A stretch of DNA of 64,000 nucleotides, taken from contig NZ_BAUX01000008.1 of assembly GCF_002897035.1 (NCBI RefSeq), positions 171,545 through 235,544 of the forward strand, given 5' to 3'. This document shows, piece after piece, positions 1 to 10,286 of this stretch. This stretch comes from Methylopila sp. Yamaguchi (GTDB lineage: Bacteria > Pseudomonadota > Alphaproteobacteria > Rhizobiales > Methylopilaceae). A program made the translations under genes and the position numbers. How positions within the stretch are numbered: position 1 is the first letter of the stretch; each line of letters opens with the position of its first letter. The notes under the pieces are model-generated. The model ran no database searches, was not told where the DNA came from, and saw nothing but the letters and a program-made list of their open reading frames with translations.

Positions 1-722
1 ATCAGCTTCCACGCGGAATGGCCGGGCGGATTCTTGAACGTCGAGCCGCCGGTGCGGCTGCGGATCGGCTGGTTCCTCTCGCGGTGCTCGGCGACCGCGT
101 CCATCTCGGCGCGGATCGCGTCCCGGTCCTGCAGCTCGCCCTCGAGCAGCGCGCCGGTGAAGATCACGTCGTCGGGCGCGTCGGAATGGCGGTAGCGGTA
201 GCCCATCTCGGCCTTGGAAAAGGTCCGCTTCGCCCCGCTCCGGTCGACGCCGTAGACCTCGACCACGCGGTCCGCCGTCTCCGTCCCATGGGCGCCGGCG
301 TTCATGCGGAGCGCGCCGCCGATCGCGCCGGGAATGCCGAAGTAGAAGGCGAAACCGCCGATCCCCGCCTCCTGCGCCGCGATCGCGACGCGCTTGTCGG
401 CCGCCGCGGCGCCCACGCGCAGTCGCCCCTCGCCCACGGCCTCGATGGCCGCGAAGGGCTTCCCGAGCCGCACGGACACGCCGGGAAGACCGCCGTCGCG
501 GACCAGGAGGTTCGAGCCCAGCCCGATCGGCGTCAGCGGCGCGTCGGCGGGAAGGTTCGCAAGGAAATAGGCGAGGTCGTCCTCGTCGGCCGGCGTGAAC
601 AGCGCCTCGGCCGGGCCGCCGACCCGGAACCAGACGAGGTCCGCCAGCGGCTGGCCGGCGAGCAGCCGCCCGCGCAAGGCCGGCATGACGGCGGCGAGGC
701 GTTCGACGAGCGGGGCCGTCAT
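1..722 (-). CDS. murB: UDP-N-acetylenolpyruvoylglucosamine reductase, 3' part cut by window edge
   Basis: Cytoplasmic flavoenzyme that reduces UDP-GlcNAc-enolpyruvate to UDP-MurNAc with NADPH, the second committed step of peptidoglycan precursor synthesis. About 240 codons are visible. The translation shows the FAD-binding region with [12 protein letters not shown] and [18 protein letters not shown], and the catalytic-serine motif GGSTFKNP close to the window edge; the rest of the C-terminal domain lies outside. The ATG at 722 overlaps the murC stop as ATGA, which fixes the start and suggests translational coupling. It is the last visible gene of the dcw cluster. Identity is firm; only the truncation by the window is odd. 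Confidence 0.95.
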   Translation of the reverse strand, partial: MTAPLVERLAAVMPALRGRLLAGQPLADLVWFRVGGPAEALFTPADEDDLAYFLANLPADAPLTPIGLGSNLLVRDGGLPGVSVRLGKPFAAIEAVGEGRLRVGAAAADKRVAIAAQEAGIGGFAFYFGIPGAIGGALRMNAGAHGTETADRVVEVYGVDRSGAKRTFSKAEMGYRYRHSDAPDDVIFTGALLEGELQDRDAIRAEMDAVAEHRERNQPIRSRTGGSTFKNPPGHSAWKL

Positions 723-2131
723 GCGCCGGCCTTCAGCGCCGCGAGCTCCTCTGGCAGGGCCGCGGCCCAATAGGTCGATGTGCCGGCGCCGAGCAGCACG
801 ACGTAGTCGCCGGGCTTCGCCACGCTCGCCACGACGCCCGCAAGCGCCTGCGGGCCTTCGAGCGGGATGACGTGGCGATGACCGCGGGCGCGCAGGCCCG
901 CCACCAGGTCGTCGCGCGACGCGCCCTCAATCGGCTGCTCGCCGGCGGCGTAGACGTCCGCCACGATCACGGTGTCGGCGTCGTTGAAGCAGCTCGAGAA
1001 GCCGTCGAACAGGGCGTGCAGGCGGGAGTAGCGGTGCGGCTGGACCACGGCGATCACGCGACCTTCCGTCGACGCCCGCGCCGCCTTAAGCACCGCGGAG
1101 ATTTCCACAGGGTGATGGCCGTAGTCGTCGAAGATGGCGACGCCGTTCCACTCGCCGGTGCGGGTGAAGCGCCGCTTCACGCCGCCGAACTTGGCGAGCC
1201 CGGCGCGGATCTGGTCCGCGGCCACGCCGAGCTCGTGCGCGACGGCGATCGCCGCGGTCGCGTTCAGCGCGTTGTGGCGGCCGGCCATGGGCAGCACGAG
1301 GTCGTCGATCCGGGTCTCGGAGCCCGTCTTGCGATCTCGGATGGCGACGCGGAACCGGGCCTGGCCGCCCTTCAGGTCGACGTCCAGCAACCGCACGTCC
1401 GCCTGCGGATTCTCGCCGTAGGTCACGACCCGGCGGTCCTCGATGGTGCCCACCATGTCCTGCACGGTCGGGTGGTCAAGGCACATCACGGCGAAGCCGT
1501 AGAACGGCACGTTCTCGACGAAGGAGCGGAACGCCGCCTTCACCGCGTCGAAGGTGCCGAAGTGGTCGAGGTGCTCGGGGTCGATGTTGGTGACGACCGC
1601 GACGTCGGTCGGCAGCTTCAGGAAGGTGCCGTCGCTCTCGTCGGCCTCCACCACCATCCAGTCGCCGTCGCCCATGCGGGCGTTGGTGCCGTAGGCGTTG
1701 ATGATGCCGCCGTTGATCACCGTCGGGTCCATCGCGCCGGCGTCGAGCAGCGTGGCGACGAGCGACGTCGTCGTGGTCTTGCCGTGGGTGCCGGCGATCG
1801 CGACGCAGGTCTTCAGCCGCATCAACTCGGCCAGCATCTCCGCGCGCCGCACCACCGGCAGGCGCTTCTCGCGCGCGGCGTTAAGCTCGGGGTTGCCGCG
1901 CTTGATGGCGGAGGACACCACCACGACCTCGGCGTCGCCGAGGTTCTCCGCGGCGTGCCCGATGGTGACGGCGATGCCCTTGTCGCGCAGGCGCTTGACG
2001 TTGGCGCTCTCGGCCGCGTCGGAGCCCTGGACCTTGTAGCCGTGGTTGGCCAGCACCTCGGCGATGCCGGACATGCCGATGCCGCCGATGCCGACGAAGT
2101 GGACGGGGCCGATGTCGCGGGGAAGTTTCAT
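719..2131 (-). CDS. murC: UDP-N-acetylmuramate--L-alanine ligase
   Basis: ATP-dependent cytoplasmic ligase that adds L-Ala to UDP-MurNAc. The 470 residues match the usual MurC length. The N-terminal Rossmann region carries [14 protein letters not shown] (about residues 14-27), the P-loop [10 protein letters not shown] sits near 113-122, and the Mur ligase central and C-terminal domains follow ([34 protein letters not shown]). It lies 18 bases downstream of murG and its stop overlaps the murB start, so it belongs to the same polycistron. No missing motif was seen. Confidence 0.97.
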   Translation of the reverse strand: MKLPRDIGPVHFVGIGGIGMSGIAEVLANHGYKVQGSDAAESANVKRLRDKGIAVTIGHAAENLGDAEVVVVSSAIKRGNPELNAAREKRLPVVRRAEMLAELMRLKTCVAIAGTHGKTTTTSLVATLLDAGAMDPTVINGGIINAYGTNARMGDGDWMVVEADESDGTFLKLPTDVAVVTNIDPEHLDHFGTFDAVKAAFRSFVENVPFYGFAVMCLDHPTVQDMVGTIEDRRVVTYGENPQADVRLLDVDLKGGQARFRVAIRDRKTGSETRIDDLVLPMAGRHNALNATAAIAVAHELGVAADQIRAGLAKFGGVKRRFTRTGEWNGVAIFDDYGHHPVEISAVLKAARASTEGRVIAVVQPHRYSRLHALFDGFSSCFNDADTVIVADVYAAGEQPIEGASRDDLVAGLRARGHRHVIPLEGPQALAGVVASVAKPGDYVVLLGAGTSTYWAAALPEELAALKAGA

Positions 2132-2149
2132 GGGAGAGGCTAAAACCTG

Positions 2150-3277
2150 TCAGGACGTGAGCGAGGCGGGCGCTGGCGCGTGGACGCCGGCGGCGGCCAA
2201 TACCACATCCGCGAGCCGAGCGGCGGCGTCCGGTTTGCCGACGCGCCGCGCCGCGGCCGCCGAGGCCGAAAGCGCCGCGCCGTCGGCGAGGCGCAGGGAG
2301 AGGTCGTCGGACAGCGCCTCAGGGGTGAGACGCGCCTGCGGCCAGACCACCGCGCCGCCGGAAAGCGCCAGCGCGTTGGCGTTGGCGAGCTGGTCGTTGT
2401 CGAGGGCGTGCGGCAGCGGCACGAGGATCGAGGGCCGGCCGATCACGGCGAGCTCCGCGACCGTCGAGGCCCCCGCGCGCGCGATCACGAAATGCGCGAG
2501 CGCCATGCGCGCGGGCATGTCGTCAAAGAAGCTCGTCAGATTGGCCTCGATGCCGGCCGCGGCGTAGGCGGCGCGCGCCGCTTCGAGATCTTCGGGCCGC
2601 GCCTGCTGCGTCACGCGCAGCCGGGCCTTGAGTTCGCCCGGCAGCAGAGCGAGCGCGGCCGGAACCACCTCGGACATCACCCGCGCGCCCTGGCTGCCGC
2701 CGAACACCAGCAGGCGGATCGGCCGATCGCCCTCCGGCGCCTCGTAGGCGACGCCGCTGGCAGAGATCACCTGGGGCCGCACGGGGTTGCCCACATGGAC
2801 GGTGGCGGCGCCGGAGGGCGCGCCGGCCACGTCGGGAAAGCCGGTCGCGATGGTGGTCGCGAACCGCGCCAGCATCCGGTTGGCGCGCCCCATCACCGCG
2901 TTCTGCTCATGCAGCACGACCGGCACGCCGGCGACACGCCCCGCGACCAGGGGCGGAAACGAGGGATAGCCGCCGAAGCCGACCACCGCCGCGGGCCTCA
3001 CGCGGCGCATGAGCCCGACGCCCTTCCCCACCCCGCGCGCGAGCGTCAGCCCGAGTTTGGCGTAGGCGAGCGCGCCCGAGCCCCGCAGCGTGTCGGCCGG
3101 GAGGGCGTGCACCGCGCGGGCCGGGAACTTGGAGGCGTAGGCCAGCGCCCGCTCATCGGTGACGAGCTCCACGGCCACATCGCGGCGGCCGAGCTCGACC
3201 GCCAGCGCTTCCGCCGGGAAGAGGTGGCCGCCGGTTCCGCCGGCCGCCAGCAGGATGGGTCGCGGCCCGGCGGTCAT
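2150..3277 (-). CDS. murG: undecaprenyldiphospho-muramoylpentapeptide beta-N-acetylglucosaminyltransferase
   Basis: Membrane-associated GT28 transferase on the cytoplasmic face that converts lipid I to lipid II by adding GlcNAc. The 375 residues begin with the glycine-rich loop AAGGTGGHLFPAEALA; the VGFGGYPSFPP and LLVFGGSQGARV loops are present, and RAGASTVAELAVIGRP with PLPHALDNDQLANA marks the UDP-GlcNAc site. The start ATG overlaps the ftsW stop by four bases. Position between ftsW and murC is the conserved alphaproteobacterial order. Confidence 0.97.
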   Translation of the reverse strand: MTAGPRPILLAAGGTGGHLFPAEALAVELGRRDVAVELVTDERALAYASKFPARAVHALPADTLRGSGALAYAKLGLTLARGVGKGVGLMRRVRPAAVVGFGGYPSFPPLVAGRVAGVPVVLHEQNAVMGRANRMLARFATTIATGFPDVAGAPSGAATVHVGNPVRPQVISASGVAYEAPEGDRPIRLLVFGGSQGARVMSEVVPAALALLPGELKARLRVTQQARPEDLEAARAAYAAAGIEANLTSFFDDMPARMALAHFVIARAGASTVAELAVIGRPSILVPLPHALDNDQLANANALALSGGAVVWPQARLTPEALSDDLSLRLADGAALSASAAAARRVGKPDAAARLADVVLAAAGVHAPAPASLTS

Positions 3278-4449
3278 GCGCGCGCCGCGACCGGCGTCGC
3301 GCCCTGGGCGCGGGCGTGCCGCGCGATCTCGGAGGCGAGGGCGTCGGTGCGCGGCCGGCGGCGCGTCAGCGCGAGCAGCATGCCGACGCCGAGCGCCAGC
3401 GCAAACAGCGACGAGCCGCCGTAGGAGATGAACGGCAGCGTCATGCCCTTCGCCGGCATAAGGTGCAGGTTCACCGCCATGTTGATCGCGGCTTGGAGGC
3501 CGAACAGCATGGTGAGGCCTGCGATGGCGAGGCGCGTGAAGCCGTCCTGCTCGCGGCGTGCGTGCTGCAGCCCGCGCATGACGATGAAGCAGTAGATCGA
3601 CACGATCGCGATGCAGAAGAGGATGCCGAACTCCTCGGCCGTCACGGCGGCGATAAAGTCGGTGTGCCCGTCCGGAATGATGCGCTTGACGGTGCCCTCG
3701 CCGGGGCCCTTGCCGAACCAGCCGGCGGAGGCGAAGGCCTCGGTCGCCTTGTCGATCTGGAAGGTGTCGCCGGTCTCGGGGTTCATGAAGCGGTCGATGC
3801 GGCGCGCCACGTGCGGCAGCAGCTCATAAGCCGCGACCAGTCCGACGACGCCGACGCCGCCGAGGCCGACGACCCAGATCCACGGCAGGCCCGCGAGGAA
3901 GAACAGCGCGCCCCAGACCGCGGTCGAAAGCACGGTCTGGCCGAGGTCGGGCTGCAGCACCAGCAGGCCGACGACCGATCCCAGCAGCGCGATGGCGAGG
4001 AGATGGCCGGGCATGTCGCGCCGCTCGGAGCCCTCGGCGAACAGCCAGGCCGAGAGCACGACGAAGGCAGGTTTAACGAACTCCGACGGCTGCACCGCGA
4101 GCCCGCCGAAGTTGATCCAGCGCCGGGCGCCCTTGATCTCCATGCCGATGAAGAGGGTCGCCGCAAGCATCAACATGCCGAAGGCGAACACGACCCAGGC
4201 GAGCCGCCGCACCTGCCGGGGGCTGAGAAACGACACCCCGACCATGATCAGCAGCGCCGGCGGCAGGAACATCACCTGCCGGTTCACGAAATGGAACATG
4301 TCGACGCCGATGCGCTCGGCCACCGGCGGCGAGGCCGCGAGCGACAGCACGACGCCGAGCACCATGAGCGCGCCGACGGCGAACAGCAGCGCCCTGTCGA
4401 CCGTCCACCACCATTCGCCGAAGACGGTGCGTTCCGCGCGGGAGATCAT
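3274..4449 (-). CDS. ftsW: SEDS peptidoglycan glycosyltransferase FtsW
   Basis: Polytopic inner-membrane SEDS protein of the divisome that polymerises lipid II together with FtsI. The 391 residues contain about ten hydrophobic segments with the family signatures GARRWINFGGLAVQPSEFVK, LQPDLGQT and FISYGGSSLFALALGVGM. The stop overlaps the murG start by four bases. Upstream, 292 non-coding bases separate it from murD, so this gene may start its own transcript in addition to read-through. Start at ATG 4449 is preceded by GGAG at a slightly long spacing. Confidence 0.96.
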   Translation of the reverse strand: MISRAERTVFGEWWWTVDRALLFAVGALMVLGVVLSLAASPPVAERIGVDMFHFVNRQVMFLPPALLIMVGVSFLSPRQVRRLAWVVFAFGMLMLAATLFIGMEIKGARRWINFGGLAVQPSEFVKPAFVVLSAWLFAEGSERRDMPGHLLAIALLGSVVGLLVLQPDLGQTVLSTAVWGALFFLAGLPWIWVVGLGGVGVVGLVAAYELLPHVARRIDRFMNPETGDTFQIDKATEAFASAGWFGKGPGEGTVKRIIPDGHTDFIAAVTAEEFGILFCIAIVSIYCFIVMRGLQHARREQDGFTRLAIAGLTMLFGLQAAINMAVNLHLMPAKGMTLPFISYGGSSLFALALGVGMLLALTRRRPRTDALASEIARHARAQGATPVAARA

Positions 4450-4741
4450 GACGGCAGGCTCCGGGAGGCGAGACGGATGGCGGGCAAAGTCGACCTATGA
4501 ACACCGATTAGGGATGACAAAACGTAAACGTCGGGTTTTCGCGTTTGCCAAACGAATGTCGGTCTTAGAGCGGGATCCCCCCGCGCTGGAGGCGTGAGGG
4601 GAGAGCCCCGGCGCAAGACGCGACCGGGTGAGCTTTTGGGTTTTGGGCGCAACGGGGACGGAGGTTCATCCGGCGCATCCCGACGGGGCTTCGCCCGTCC
4701 ACCCTCCCTTGCGCCAGTTCCAGCGGAGCCTGCGCCTTCAA
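4450..4741. other. non-coding gap inside the dcw cluster between murD and ftsW
   Basis: No credible gene was found in these 292 bases. A short stem at about 4682-4699 (GACGGG arm) lies just after murD and could pause or stop transcription. The region could hold an ftsW promoter, but no convincing -35/-10 pair was recognised. Confidence 0.4.
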
Positions 4742-6061
4742 TCAGGCCTTCGCGCGCCCAAGCCCCAGCACCGCCGCGCGGAACGCGTCGCCGCGCTTTT
4801 CGAAGTTCGGGAACTGATCGAACGACGCGCAGGCCGGCGAGAACAGCACGACGGGCTCCGCCTGGTCGGAAGCTTCGGCGTCGGCCGCAGCGGCCTCGAC
4901 GGCGCGCTCGAGGGTGCCGAGCTCAACCAGCGGCACGTCGTGGGCGCGCAGGGTCCTCGCAAAGGCGGGCGAGGCCTCGCCGATGAGGTAGGCCTTCGTC
5001 ACCTTCGGAAACAGCGGAGCCAACGCGTCGATGCCGCCGGTCTTCGGCTTGCCGCCCAGGATCCAGAACACCTTCGGGAACGACGCCAGAGCCTTTTCCG
5101 CACTGTCGGCGTTGGTCGCCTTCGAATCGTTGATGAAGGTCGCGCGGCCGGGACCGGCCACCTCCTCCATGCGATGGGCGAGGCCAGGGAAGGTCGCGAG
5201 GCCGGCGTGGGCGACGTCGTCGGCGACGCCGAGCGCCCGCACCGCGGCCAGCGCGGCGTTGGCGTTCTGCGCGTTGTGCGCGCCGCGCAGCGCGCGGGCG
5301 CCCGACAGGTCGATCGGGTCGGTCTCGGAGACGACGACGACGCTGCGGCCAGCGCCCTTCAGCCGCTCCGCCATCGCCGCAGAGATCGCGTCGTCGCGGG
5401 CGATCACGGCGACGCCGGCGCCTGCGACCAGCCTCTCCTTGATGGCGGCGTAGTTCTCCATCGTCCCGTGCCGCTCGAGGTGGTCCTCGGACAGGTTCAG
5501 CATCACGCCGACGCTGGGGTCGAGGCTCGGCGCGAGGTCGATCTGGTAGGACGAGCACTCGACCACGTGGACGCGGGTGGCGGACGGCGGCTCGAGATCG
5601 AGGATCGCGACCCCGATGTTGCCGCCCATCTGCGCGTCGAGCCCGGCGTGGCGGACGAGATGGGCGATCAGCGCCGTGGTGGTCGATTTGCCGTTGGTGC
5701 CGGTTATGGCGACGAAGGGCGCGTCCGGCGCGATCGTGCGGCGTTCGCGGCAGAAGATCTCGATGTCGCCAATGATCTCGACGCCGGCGGTCTTCGCCTT
5801 CCCCACCGTCCAGTGCGGCGTCGGATGGGTCAGCGGCACGCCCGGGGCCAGCACGAGGCTATCAAATTGGGCGAAGTCCATGGCGCGCAGGTCGCCGGTC
5901 GGCAGCCCTTCCGCCGCCGCCGTCGCCACCCCCTCGGCGCTGTCGTCGAAGGCGACGACCTCGGCCCCACCGGCGACAAGGCTGCGGACGGTGGCGCGGC
6001 CCGACCCGCCAAGCCCGAACACCGCGACGCGCTTGCCCTTGAACGCGGTCGCCGGCGTCAC
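4742..6061 (-). CDS. murD: UDP-N-acetylmuramoyl-L-alanine--D-glutamate ligase
   Basis: Cytoplasmic ATP-dependent ligase adding D-Glu to UDP-MurNAc-L-Ala. The 439 residues carry the N-terminal UDP-binding fold ([15 protein letters not shown], about 14-28), a hydrophobic [12 protein letters not shown] loop, the P-loop [14 protein letters not shown] near 119-132, the carbamylated-lysine region and the C-terminal [16 protein letters not shown] motif typical of MurD. It is flanked on both sides by non-coding gaps of about 240 and 290 bases, unlike the tight packing of the rest of the cluster; the upstream gap holds a repeat element. Confidence 0.97.
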   Translation of the reverse strand: MTPATAFKGKRVAVFGLGGSGRATVRSLVAGGAEVVAFDDSAEGVATAAAEGLPTGDLRAMDFAQFDSLVLAPGVPLTHPTPHWTVGKAKTAGVEIIGDIEIFCRERRTIAPDAPFVAITGTNGKSTTTALIAHLVRHAGLDAQMGGNIGVAILDLEPPSATRVHVVECSSYQIDLAPSLDPSVGVMLNLSEDHLERHGTMENYAAIKERLVAGAGVAVIARDDAISAAMAERLKGAGRSVVVVSETDPIDLSGARALRGAHNAQNANAALAAVRALGVADDVAHAGLATFPGLAHRMEEVAGPGRATFINDSKATNADSAEKALASFPKVFWILGGKPKTGGIDALAPLFPKVTKAYLIGEASPAFARTLRAHDVPLVELGTLERAVEAAAADAEASDQAEPVVLFSPACASFDQFPNFEKRGDAFRAAVLGLGRAKA

Positions 6062-6124
6062 GACGGCCGGCCTCCCCGCTGGGCCAGATTGATCCAGAGG
6101 AAGGTGGAGCGCGCGTCCGACGAA

Positions 6125-6235
6125 GCGCGTGCTTCGAGACTCGCCGCCACGCGGCGCTTCTCAGCATGAGGACGGTACGGCAAGCCCTCCTCATGCTGAG
6201 GAGCCGTCCAGACGACGGCGTCTCGAAGCGCGCGG
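6125..6235. repeat. REP-type palindromic element between murD and mraY
   Basis: Nested inverted repeats fill the gap. The inner arms CTCAGCATGAGGA (6160-6172) and TCCTCATGCTGAG (6188-6200) are exact inverted complements. The outer arms around 6126-6139 and 6221-6234 share GCTTCGAGA/TCTCGAAGC. The CCTCATG..GAGGAG core with flanking GTCTCGAAG resembles an intergenic palindrome I know from Bradyrhizobium and relatives. As RNA it would form a long hairpin in the middle of the dcw transcript. Confidence 0.75.
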
Positions 6236-6302
6236 TCGGCCTCCGCCACGCCCGCCTTCGCGGACTGAGCCGCCGGTTTCCGCAGATCGTCCCGCATCGC
6301 GC

Positions 6303-7385
6303 TCACCGCAGCTTGAGGGTGGCGAGGCCGACCAGCGCCAGCACGACGGCGACGATCCAGAAGCGCACCACCACCTGCGGCTCCGACCAGCCGAGCTGCT
6401 CGAAGTGGTGATGGATCGGCGCCATGCGGAACACCCGCTTGCCCGTGAGCTTGAACGAGGCGACCTGGACGATCACCGAGACCGCCTCGAGCACGAACAG
6501 GCCGCCGATGATGGCGAGCACGATCTCGTGCTTGGTGGCCACCGCGACCGCGCCCAGCATGCCGCCCATGGCGAGCGAGCCGGTGTCGCCCATGAAGATC
6601 TGCGCGGGCGGGGCGTTGAACCATAGGAAGCCGAGGCCCGCGCCCAGCACCGCGCCGCAGACCACCGCCAGTTCGCCGGTGCCGAGCGTGAAGTGGATCT
6701 GCAGGTAGTCCGCGAACACGGCGTTTCCGGAGAGATAGGCGATGAAGCCGAAGCTCGCGGCCGCGATCATGACGGGCACGATGGCGAGGCCGTCGAGGCC
6801 GTCGGTGAGGTTTACGGCGTTGCCCGCGCCGACGATCACCACCGCGCCGAACAGCAGGAAGAACCAGCCGAGATCGAGCAGGAAGTTCTTCAGGAAGGGA
6901 AACGCGAGCGAGGTGGAGAAGCCCGGCTGGCCGACGCGGGTGATGGCGTAGACCGCTATCCCCGCGATCGCGAACTCGATCGCGAGGCGCATCTTGCCGG
7001 AGTAGCCGGCGTGGGTCTGCTTCGTGACCTTTAGATAGTCGTCGTAGAAGCCGATCGCGCCGAAGCCGATGGTCACGAACAGCACGATCCAGACGTAGGG
7101 GTTGGCGAGGTTCGCCCACAGCAGCGTGGTGGCGACGAGGCCCGACAGGATCATCAGCCCGCCCATGGTCGGCGTGCCGCGCTTCGCGAGGTGCGTCTGG
7201 GGGCCGTCCGAGCGGATCGGCTGGCCCTTGCCCTGCTTGATGCGGAGCTGGCCGATGATCCAGGGGCCGAACAGGAACACGAACAGCGCCGCCGTCATGA
7301 TCGCGCCGCCGGTGCGGAAGGTGATGTAGCGAAACAGGTTCAGTCCCGGGAAGGCCCAGGACAGGTCGGCGAGGAAATACAGCAT
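6303..7385 (-). CDS. mraY: phospho-N-acetylmuramoyl-pentapeptide-transferase
   Basis: Inner-membrane enzyme that transfers phospho-MurNAc-pentapeptide from the UDP-linked precursor to undecaprenyl phosphate, making lipid I. The 360 residues form about ten membrane spans. Diagnostic motifs are [24 protein letters not shown] (catalytic aspartates), [25 protein letters not shown] and the MAPIHHHFE loop near the C-terminus. The start at 7385 is one base beyond the murF stop region, so the two genes are contiguous. Length and motifs are typical. Confidence 0.97.
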   Translation of the reverse strand: MLYFLADLSWAFPGLNLFRYITFRTGGAIMTAALFVFLFGPWIIGQLRIKQGKGQPIRSDGPQTHLAKRGTPTMGGLMILSGLVATTLLWANLANPYVWIVLFVTIGFGAIGFYDDYLKVTKQTHAGYSGKMRLAIEFAIAGIAVYAITRVGQPGFSTSLAFPFLKNFLLDLGWFFLLFGAVVIVGAGNAVNLTDGLDGLAIVPVMIAAASFGFIAYLSGNAVFADYLQIHFTLGTGELAVVCGAVLGAGLGFLWFNAPPAQIFMGDTGSLAMGGMLGAVAVATKHEIVLAIIGGLFVLEAVSVIVQVASFKLTGKRVFRMAPIHHHFEQLGWSEPQVVVRFWIVAVVLALVGLATLKLR

Positions 7386-7386
7386 C

Positions 7387-8841
7387 TCAGAGCGATCCCG
7401 CCGCGAAGGTCTCGTCGGCGGGCGCGAAGCGGTCCCTGAGCGCCGCCACCAACGGCCCCATCCTGGAGCCGTTCGATCCCTTGATCATCACCACGTCCTT
7501 TCCTCGCAGCCGCTCGAAGAGCTTCGGTTCGAGCTCCGCCGCGGTCGCGGCCCATCCGCCGCGCCGGGCGGGCGGCAGCGCGTCGTTCAGCGCCTTCATA
7601 AGCGGTCCGGCCGTGAACACGAGATCGATCTTCGCTGTCGCGGCCGCTTCGGCCACCTTGGCGTGGAGCTCCTCCGACTGAGGACCGAGCTCCAGCATGT
7701 CGCCGAGCACGGCGATCCGCCGGCCCCCGGACTGCACCGGTGTCTGGCCGAGCAGCGCGAGCGCGGCGCGCATCGAGGCGGGGTTCGCGTTGTAGCTCTC
7801 GTCGATGACGGTGAGCACGCCGCCGGGGGCGTTCAGCGCCAGCCGCTTGCCGCGGCCGGCCGGCGGCGCGAAACGGGCGAGCGCGAGCGCGGCGAGCGCG
7901 AGGTCGGCGCCGGCGAGCTTGGCGCACAGCAGCACCGCGAGCGCGTTCTGCACCACGTGACGGCCGGGCGCGCCGATCTTGAAGGTGACGCCCTCGCCCA
8001 GCACCGTCGCCGCGACGCAAGAGCCCTGCTCTTTCATGGCAATGCGGTCGAGCCGGGCGTCGGACGACACGTGCTCGCCGAAGGTCCAGACCGCGGCGCC
8101 GGCCGCAGTCGCCGCCGCCTTCAGGCGCTCGTAATGGGGGTTGTCGCGGTTGATCACGGCGTGCCCGCCGTTGGCGAAGCCTTCGAACACCTCGGCCTTG
8201 GCGTCCGCGATCGCCTCCACGTTGGGAAAGGCCGCGAGGTGCACCGGCTCGACGTTGGTGATGGCCGCCACGTGCGGGCGAACCATCTTCACCAGCGGCC
8301 GGATCTCGTCGGGATGGTTCATGCCGATCTCGAACACGCCGTAGGCGGCGGAGCGCGGCAGGCGGGCGAGCGTTAGCGGCACGCCCCAGTGGTTGTTGTG
8401 GGACGCAGCCGATGCATGGGTCGGGCCGTCCTCGGCCAGCACGAGGCGCAGCGCCTCCTTGGTCGAGGTCTTGCCGACCGAGCCCGTCACCGCGACGATC
8501 CGCGCCTTCGAACGCGCGCGGGCCGCGATCCCAGTCGCGACCAGGGCGGCGAGCACGTCCTTCACCACCAGGAGCGGGCCGGCGTCCTTCAACTCCGCCG
8601 CATGGGCCTCGTCGATGACGGCGAGCGCCGCTCCGCGGGCGAGCGCGTCCGCGACGAACCTGTGGCCGTCGTGCACGTCGCCCTTGATGGCGAAGAACAC
8701 GTCGCCGCGGGTTACGGTGCGGCTGTCGATCGACACCCCGGTCGCGGGTTCGTCCGCGCGGCCGACGACGCGCCCCGCGGTCGCGAGCGCAAGCTCCGGC
8801 GTGGTCCACAACGGCTCTGCGAACATGCTCGACGTCGTCAT
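7387..8841 (-). CDS. murF: UDP-N-acetylmuramoyl-tripeptide--D-alanyl-D-alanine ligase
   Basis: Cytoplasmic ligase that adds D-Ala-D-Ala to the UDP-MurNAc tripeptide. The 484 residues show the N-terminal substrate domain ([20 protein letters not shown]), the P-loop [14 protein letters not shown] near 115-130, [13 protein letters not shown], and the C-terminal domain with [17 protein letters not shown] and [10 protein letters not shown]. The start ATG overlaps the murE stop by four bases. Sits in the conserved murE-murF-mraY order. Confidence 0.97.
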   Translation of the reverse strand: MTTSSMFAEPLWTTPELALATAGRVVGRADEPATGVSIDSRTVTRGDVFFAIKGDVHDGHRFVADALARGAALAVIDEAHAAELKDAGPLLVVKDVLAALVATGIAARARSKARIVAVTGSVGKTSTKEALRLVLAEDGPTHASAASHNNHWGVPLTLARLPRSAAYGVFEIGMNHPDEIRPLVKMVRPHVAAITNVEPVHLAAFPNVEAIADAKAEVFEGFANGGHAVINRDNPHYERLKAAATAAGAAVWTFGEHVSSDARLDRIAMKEQGSCVAATVLGEGVTFKIGAPGRHVVQNALAVLLCAKLAGADLALAALALARFAPPAGRGKRLALNAPGGVLTVIDESYNANPASMRAALALLGQTPVQSGGRRIAVLGDMLELGPQSEELHAKVAEAAATAKIDLVFTAGPLMKALNDALPPARRGGWAATAAELEPKLFERLRGKDVVMIKGSNGSRMGPLVAALRDRFAPADETFAAGSL

Positions 8842-10286
8842 GCGGCGGTTCCCTTCCGCTTGAGGGCGTCCCGGACGACGTCGTGGTCCGAGAACGGCAG
8901 CGTCCGATCTCCCACGATCTGGCCCGTTTCGTGACCTTTGCCGGCGACGACGAGAACATCGCCGGACTGTAGCTCGGACACCGCGGTCTCGATTGCGGTC
9001 TTGCGGTCGCCGATTTCGCGGGCGCCCGGCGCGGCGGCGAGGATCGCGGCGCGGATGGTCGCGGGGTCTTCGCTGCGCGGGTTGTCGTCGGTGACGATGA
9101 CCACGTCGGCCGCTGCGGTCGCGGCCTCCCCCATCAGCGGACGCTTGCCCGGGTCGCGGTCGCCGCCGGCGCCGAACACCACGACGAGGCGTCCCCTGGC
9201 GAACGGACGTAACGCTGCAAGCGCGGACGCGACCGCGTCCGGCTTGTGGGCGTAATCGATGAAGACCGCTGCGCCGTCGCGCTCGCCGACGAACTCGAGC
9301 CGCCCCGGCACGCCCTCGAGCCGCTCCAGCGCGTCGAGCGCGACCTCGGGCGCGACCCCCGTCGCGATGGCGAGGCCTGCGGCGGTGAGGGCGTTCTGAG
9401 CCTGGAACGCGCCCGCGAGCGGAAGCCGCACGTCGCGCGCGCCGCCGGCCCCCTCGACGCTGAGGATCTGATCCAGCCCGTCGGTCTTAACGCCTGTTAG
9501 CCTTAACGTTTCACCCCTCGCGCCGACGGTGAGGAGGCGCTGTCCGCGCTGCCGCGCGGCGTCCGCGAAGGCCGCTCCGTCCGGCGCGTCGGCCCAGACC
9601 ACCGCGGTCCCCTCTTCGGGGAGCAACTCACGGAACAGCCGCAGCTTCGCGTCGCGATAGTGCTCGACCGAGGGATGGTAGTCCATGTGGTCGCGTGAGA
9701 GATTGGTGAAGCCGGCGGCGTTAAGGTTAACGCCGTGCAGTCTTTTCTGATCGAGGCCATGGGACGAGGCCTCCATCGCGAGGTGGCTGACGCCCTCGCC
9801 CGCGAGTTCGTCCAGCGTCCGGTGCAGCGAGACCGGATCCGGGGTCGTCAGCGAACCGTAGGTCCCGCCAGAAGGTCCCGTAACCCCAAGCGTGCCGAGG
9901 CTCGCGGCCTTGAGCCCCGCGTGGCTCCAGATCTGCCTGAGGAAGGTGACCACCGAGCTCTTGCCGCTGGTCCCGGTCACCGCCGCGATCGTCGCCGGCT
10001 GACGCGGGTAGAGCCGCGCCGCAGCCTTCGCCAGCGCGAGCCGCGCGTCGTCGACCTGCACCACAGGCACCGGCGCCTCGAGCGCCTGTTCGGAAAGGAT
10101 CGCCGCCGCGCCCTTCTCCAGCGCCTGGGCGACGAAACGGGCGCCGTCGGTCTTGGCGCCGGCCAGCGCCGCGAACACCGCTCCGGGCGTCACGGCCCGG
10201 CTGTCGGCGGTCAGTCCCGTAACGGGCGTGGCGGCGGCCGCGTCGTCGAAGCCGACGCCTGGAAACAGCGCTCCGAGCGTCGTCAC
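8838..10286 (-). CDS. murE: UDP-N-acetylmuramoyl-tripeptide synthetase, meso-DAP type
   Basis: Cytoplasmic ligase that adds the third residue to UDP-MurNAc-L-Ala-D-Glu. The 482 residues contain LTADSRAVTPGAVFAAL, the P-loop AVTGTSGKSSVVTF (about 102-115), NLSRDHMDYHPSVEHYRDAK and YAHKPDAV. The VTDDNPRSEDP sequence is the family signature for meso-diaminopimelate rather than lysine. The start overlaps nothing: the ftsI stop lies at 10283, giving a four-base overlap. The reading frame contains two TTAACG-rich palindromic patches that are explained by coding. Confidence 0.97.
   Translation of the reverse strand: MTTLGALFPGVGFDDAAAATPVTGLTADSRAVTPGAVFAALAGAKTDGARFVAQALEKGAAAILSEQALEAPVPVVQVDDARLALAKAAARLYPRQPATIAAVTGTSGKSSVVTFLRQIWSHAGLKAASLGTLGVTGPSGGTYGSLTTPDPVSLHRTLDELAGEGVSHLAMEASSHGLDQKRLHGVNLNAAGFTNLSRDHMDYHPSVEHYRDAKLRLFRELLPEEGTAVVWADAPDGAAFADAARQRGQRLLTVGARGETLRLTGVKTDGLDQILSVEGAGGARDVRLPLAGAFQAQNALTAAGLAIATGVAPEVALDALERLEGVPGRLEFVGERDGAAVFIDYAHKPDAVASALAALRPFARGRLVVVFGAGGDRDPGKRPLMGEAATAAADVVIVTDDNPRSEDPATIRAAILAAAPGAREIGDRKTAIETAVSELQSGDVLVVAGKGHETGQIVGDRTLPFSDHDVVRDALKRKGTAA

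Noticed and set aside
872..2143. 423-codon open frame on the plus strand opposite murC
   Set aside because: Antisense shadow typical of GC-rich coding sequence; composition is dominated by His/Asp/Arg/Val/Gly and it mirrors a certain gene.
4446..4652. 68-codon open frame upstream of ftsW
   Set aside because: No ribosome site, Pro/Arg/Ser-rich, no similarity to any family I know; treated as non-coding gap.
9480..9735. TTAACG-rich palindromic patches inside murE
   Set aside because: They fall inside the coding sequence and are explained by codons for Leu-Thr-Gly and Val-Asn-Leu-Asn; no independent evidence for a site.
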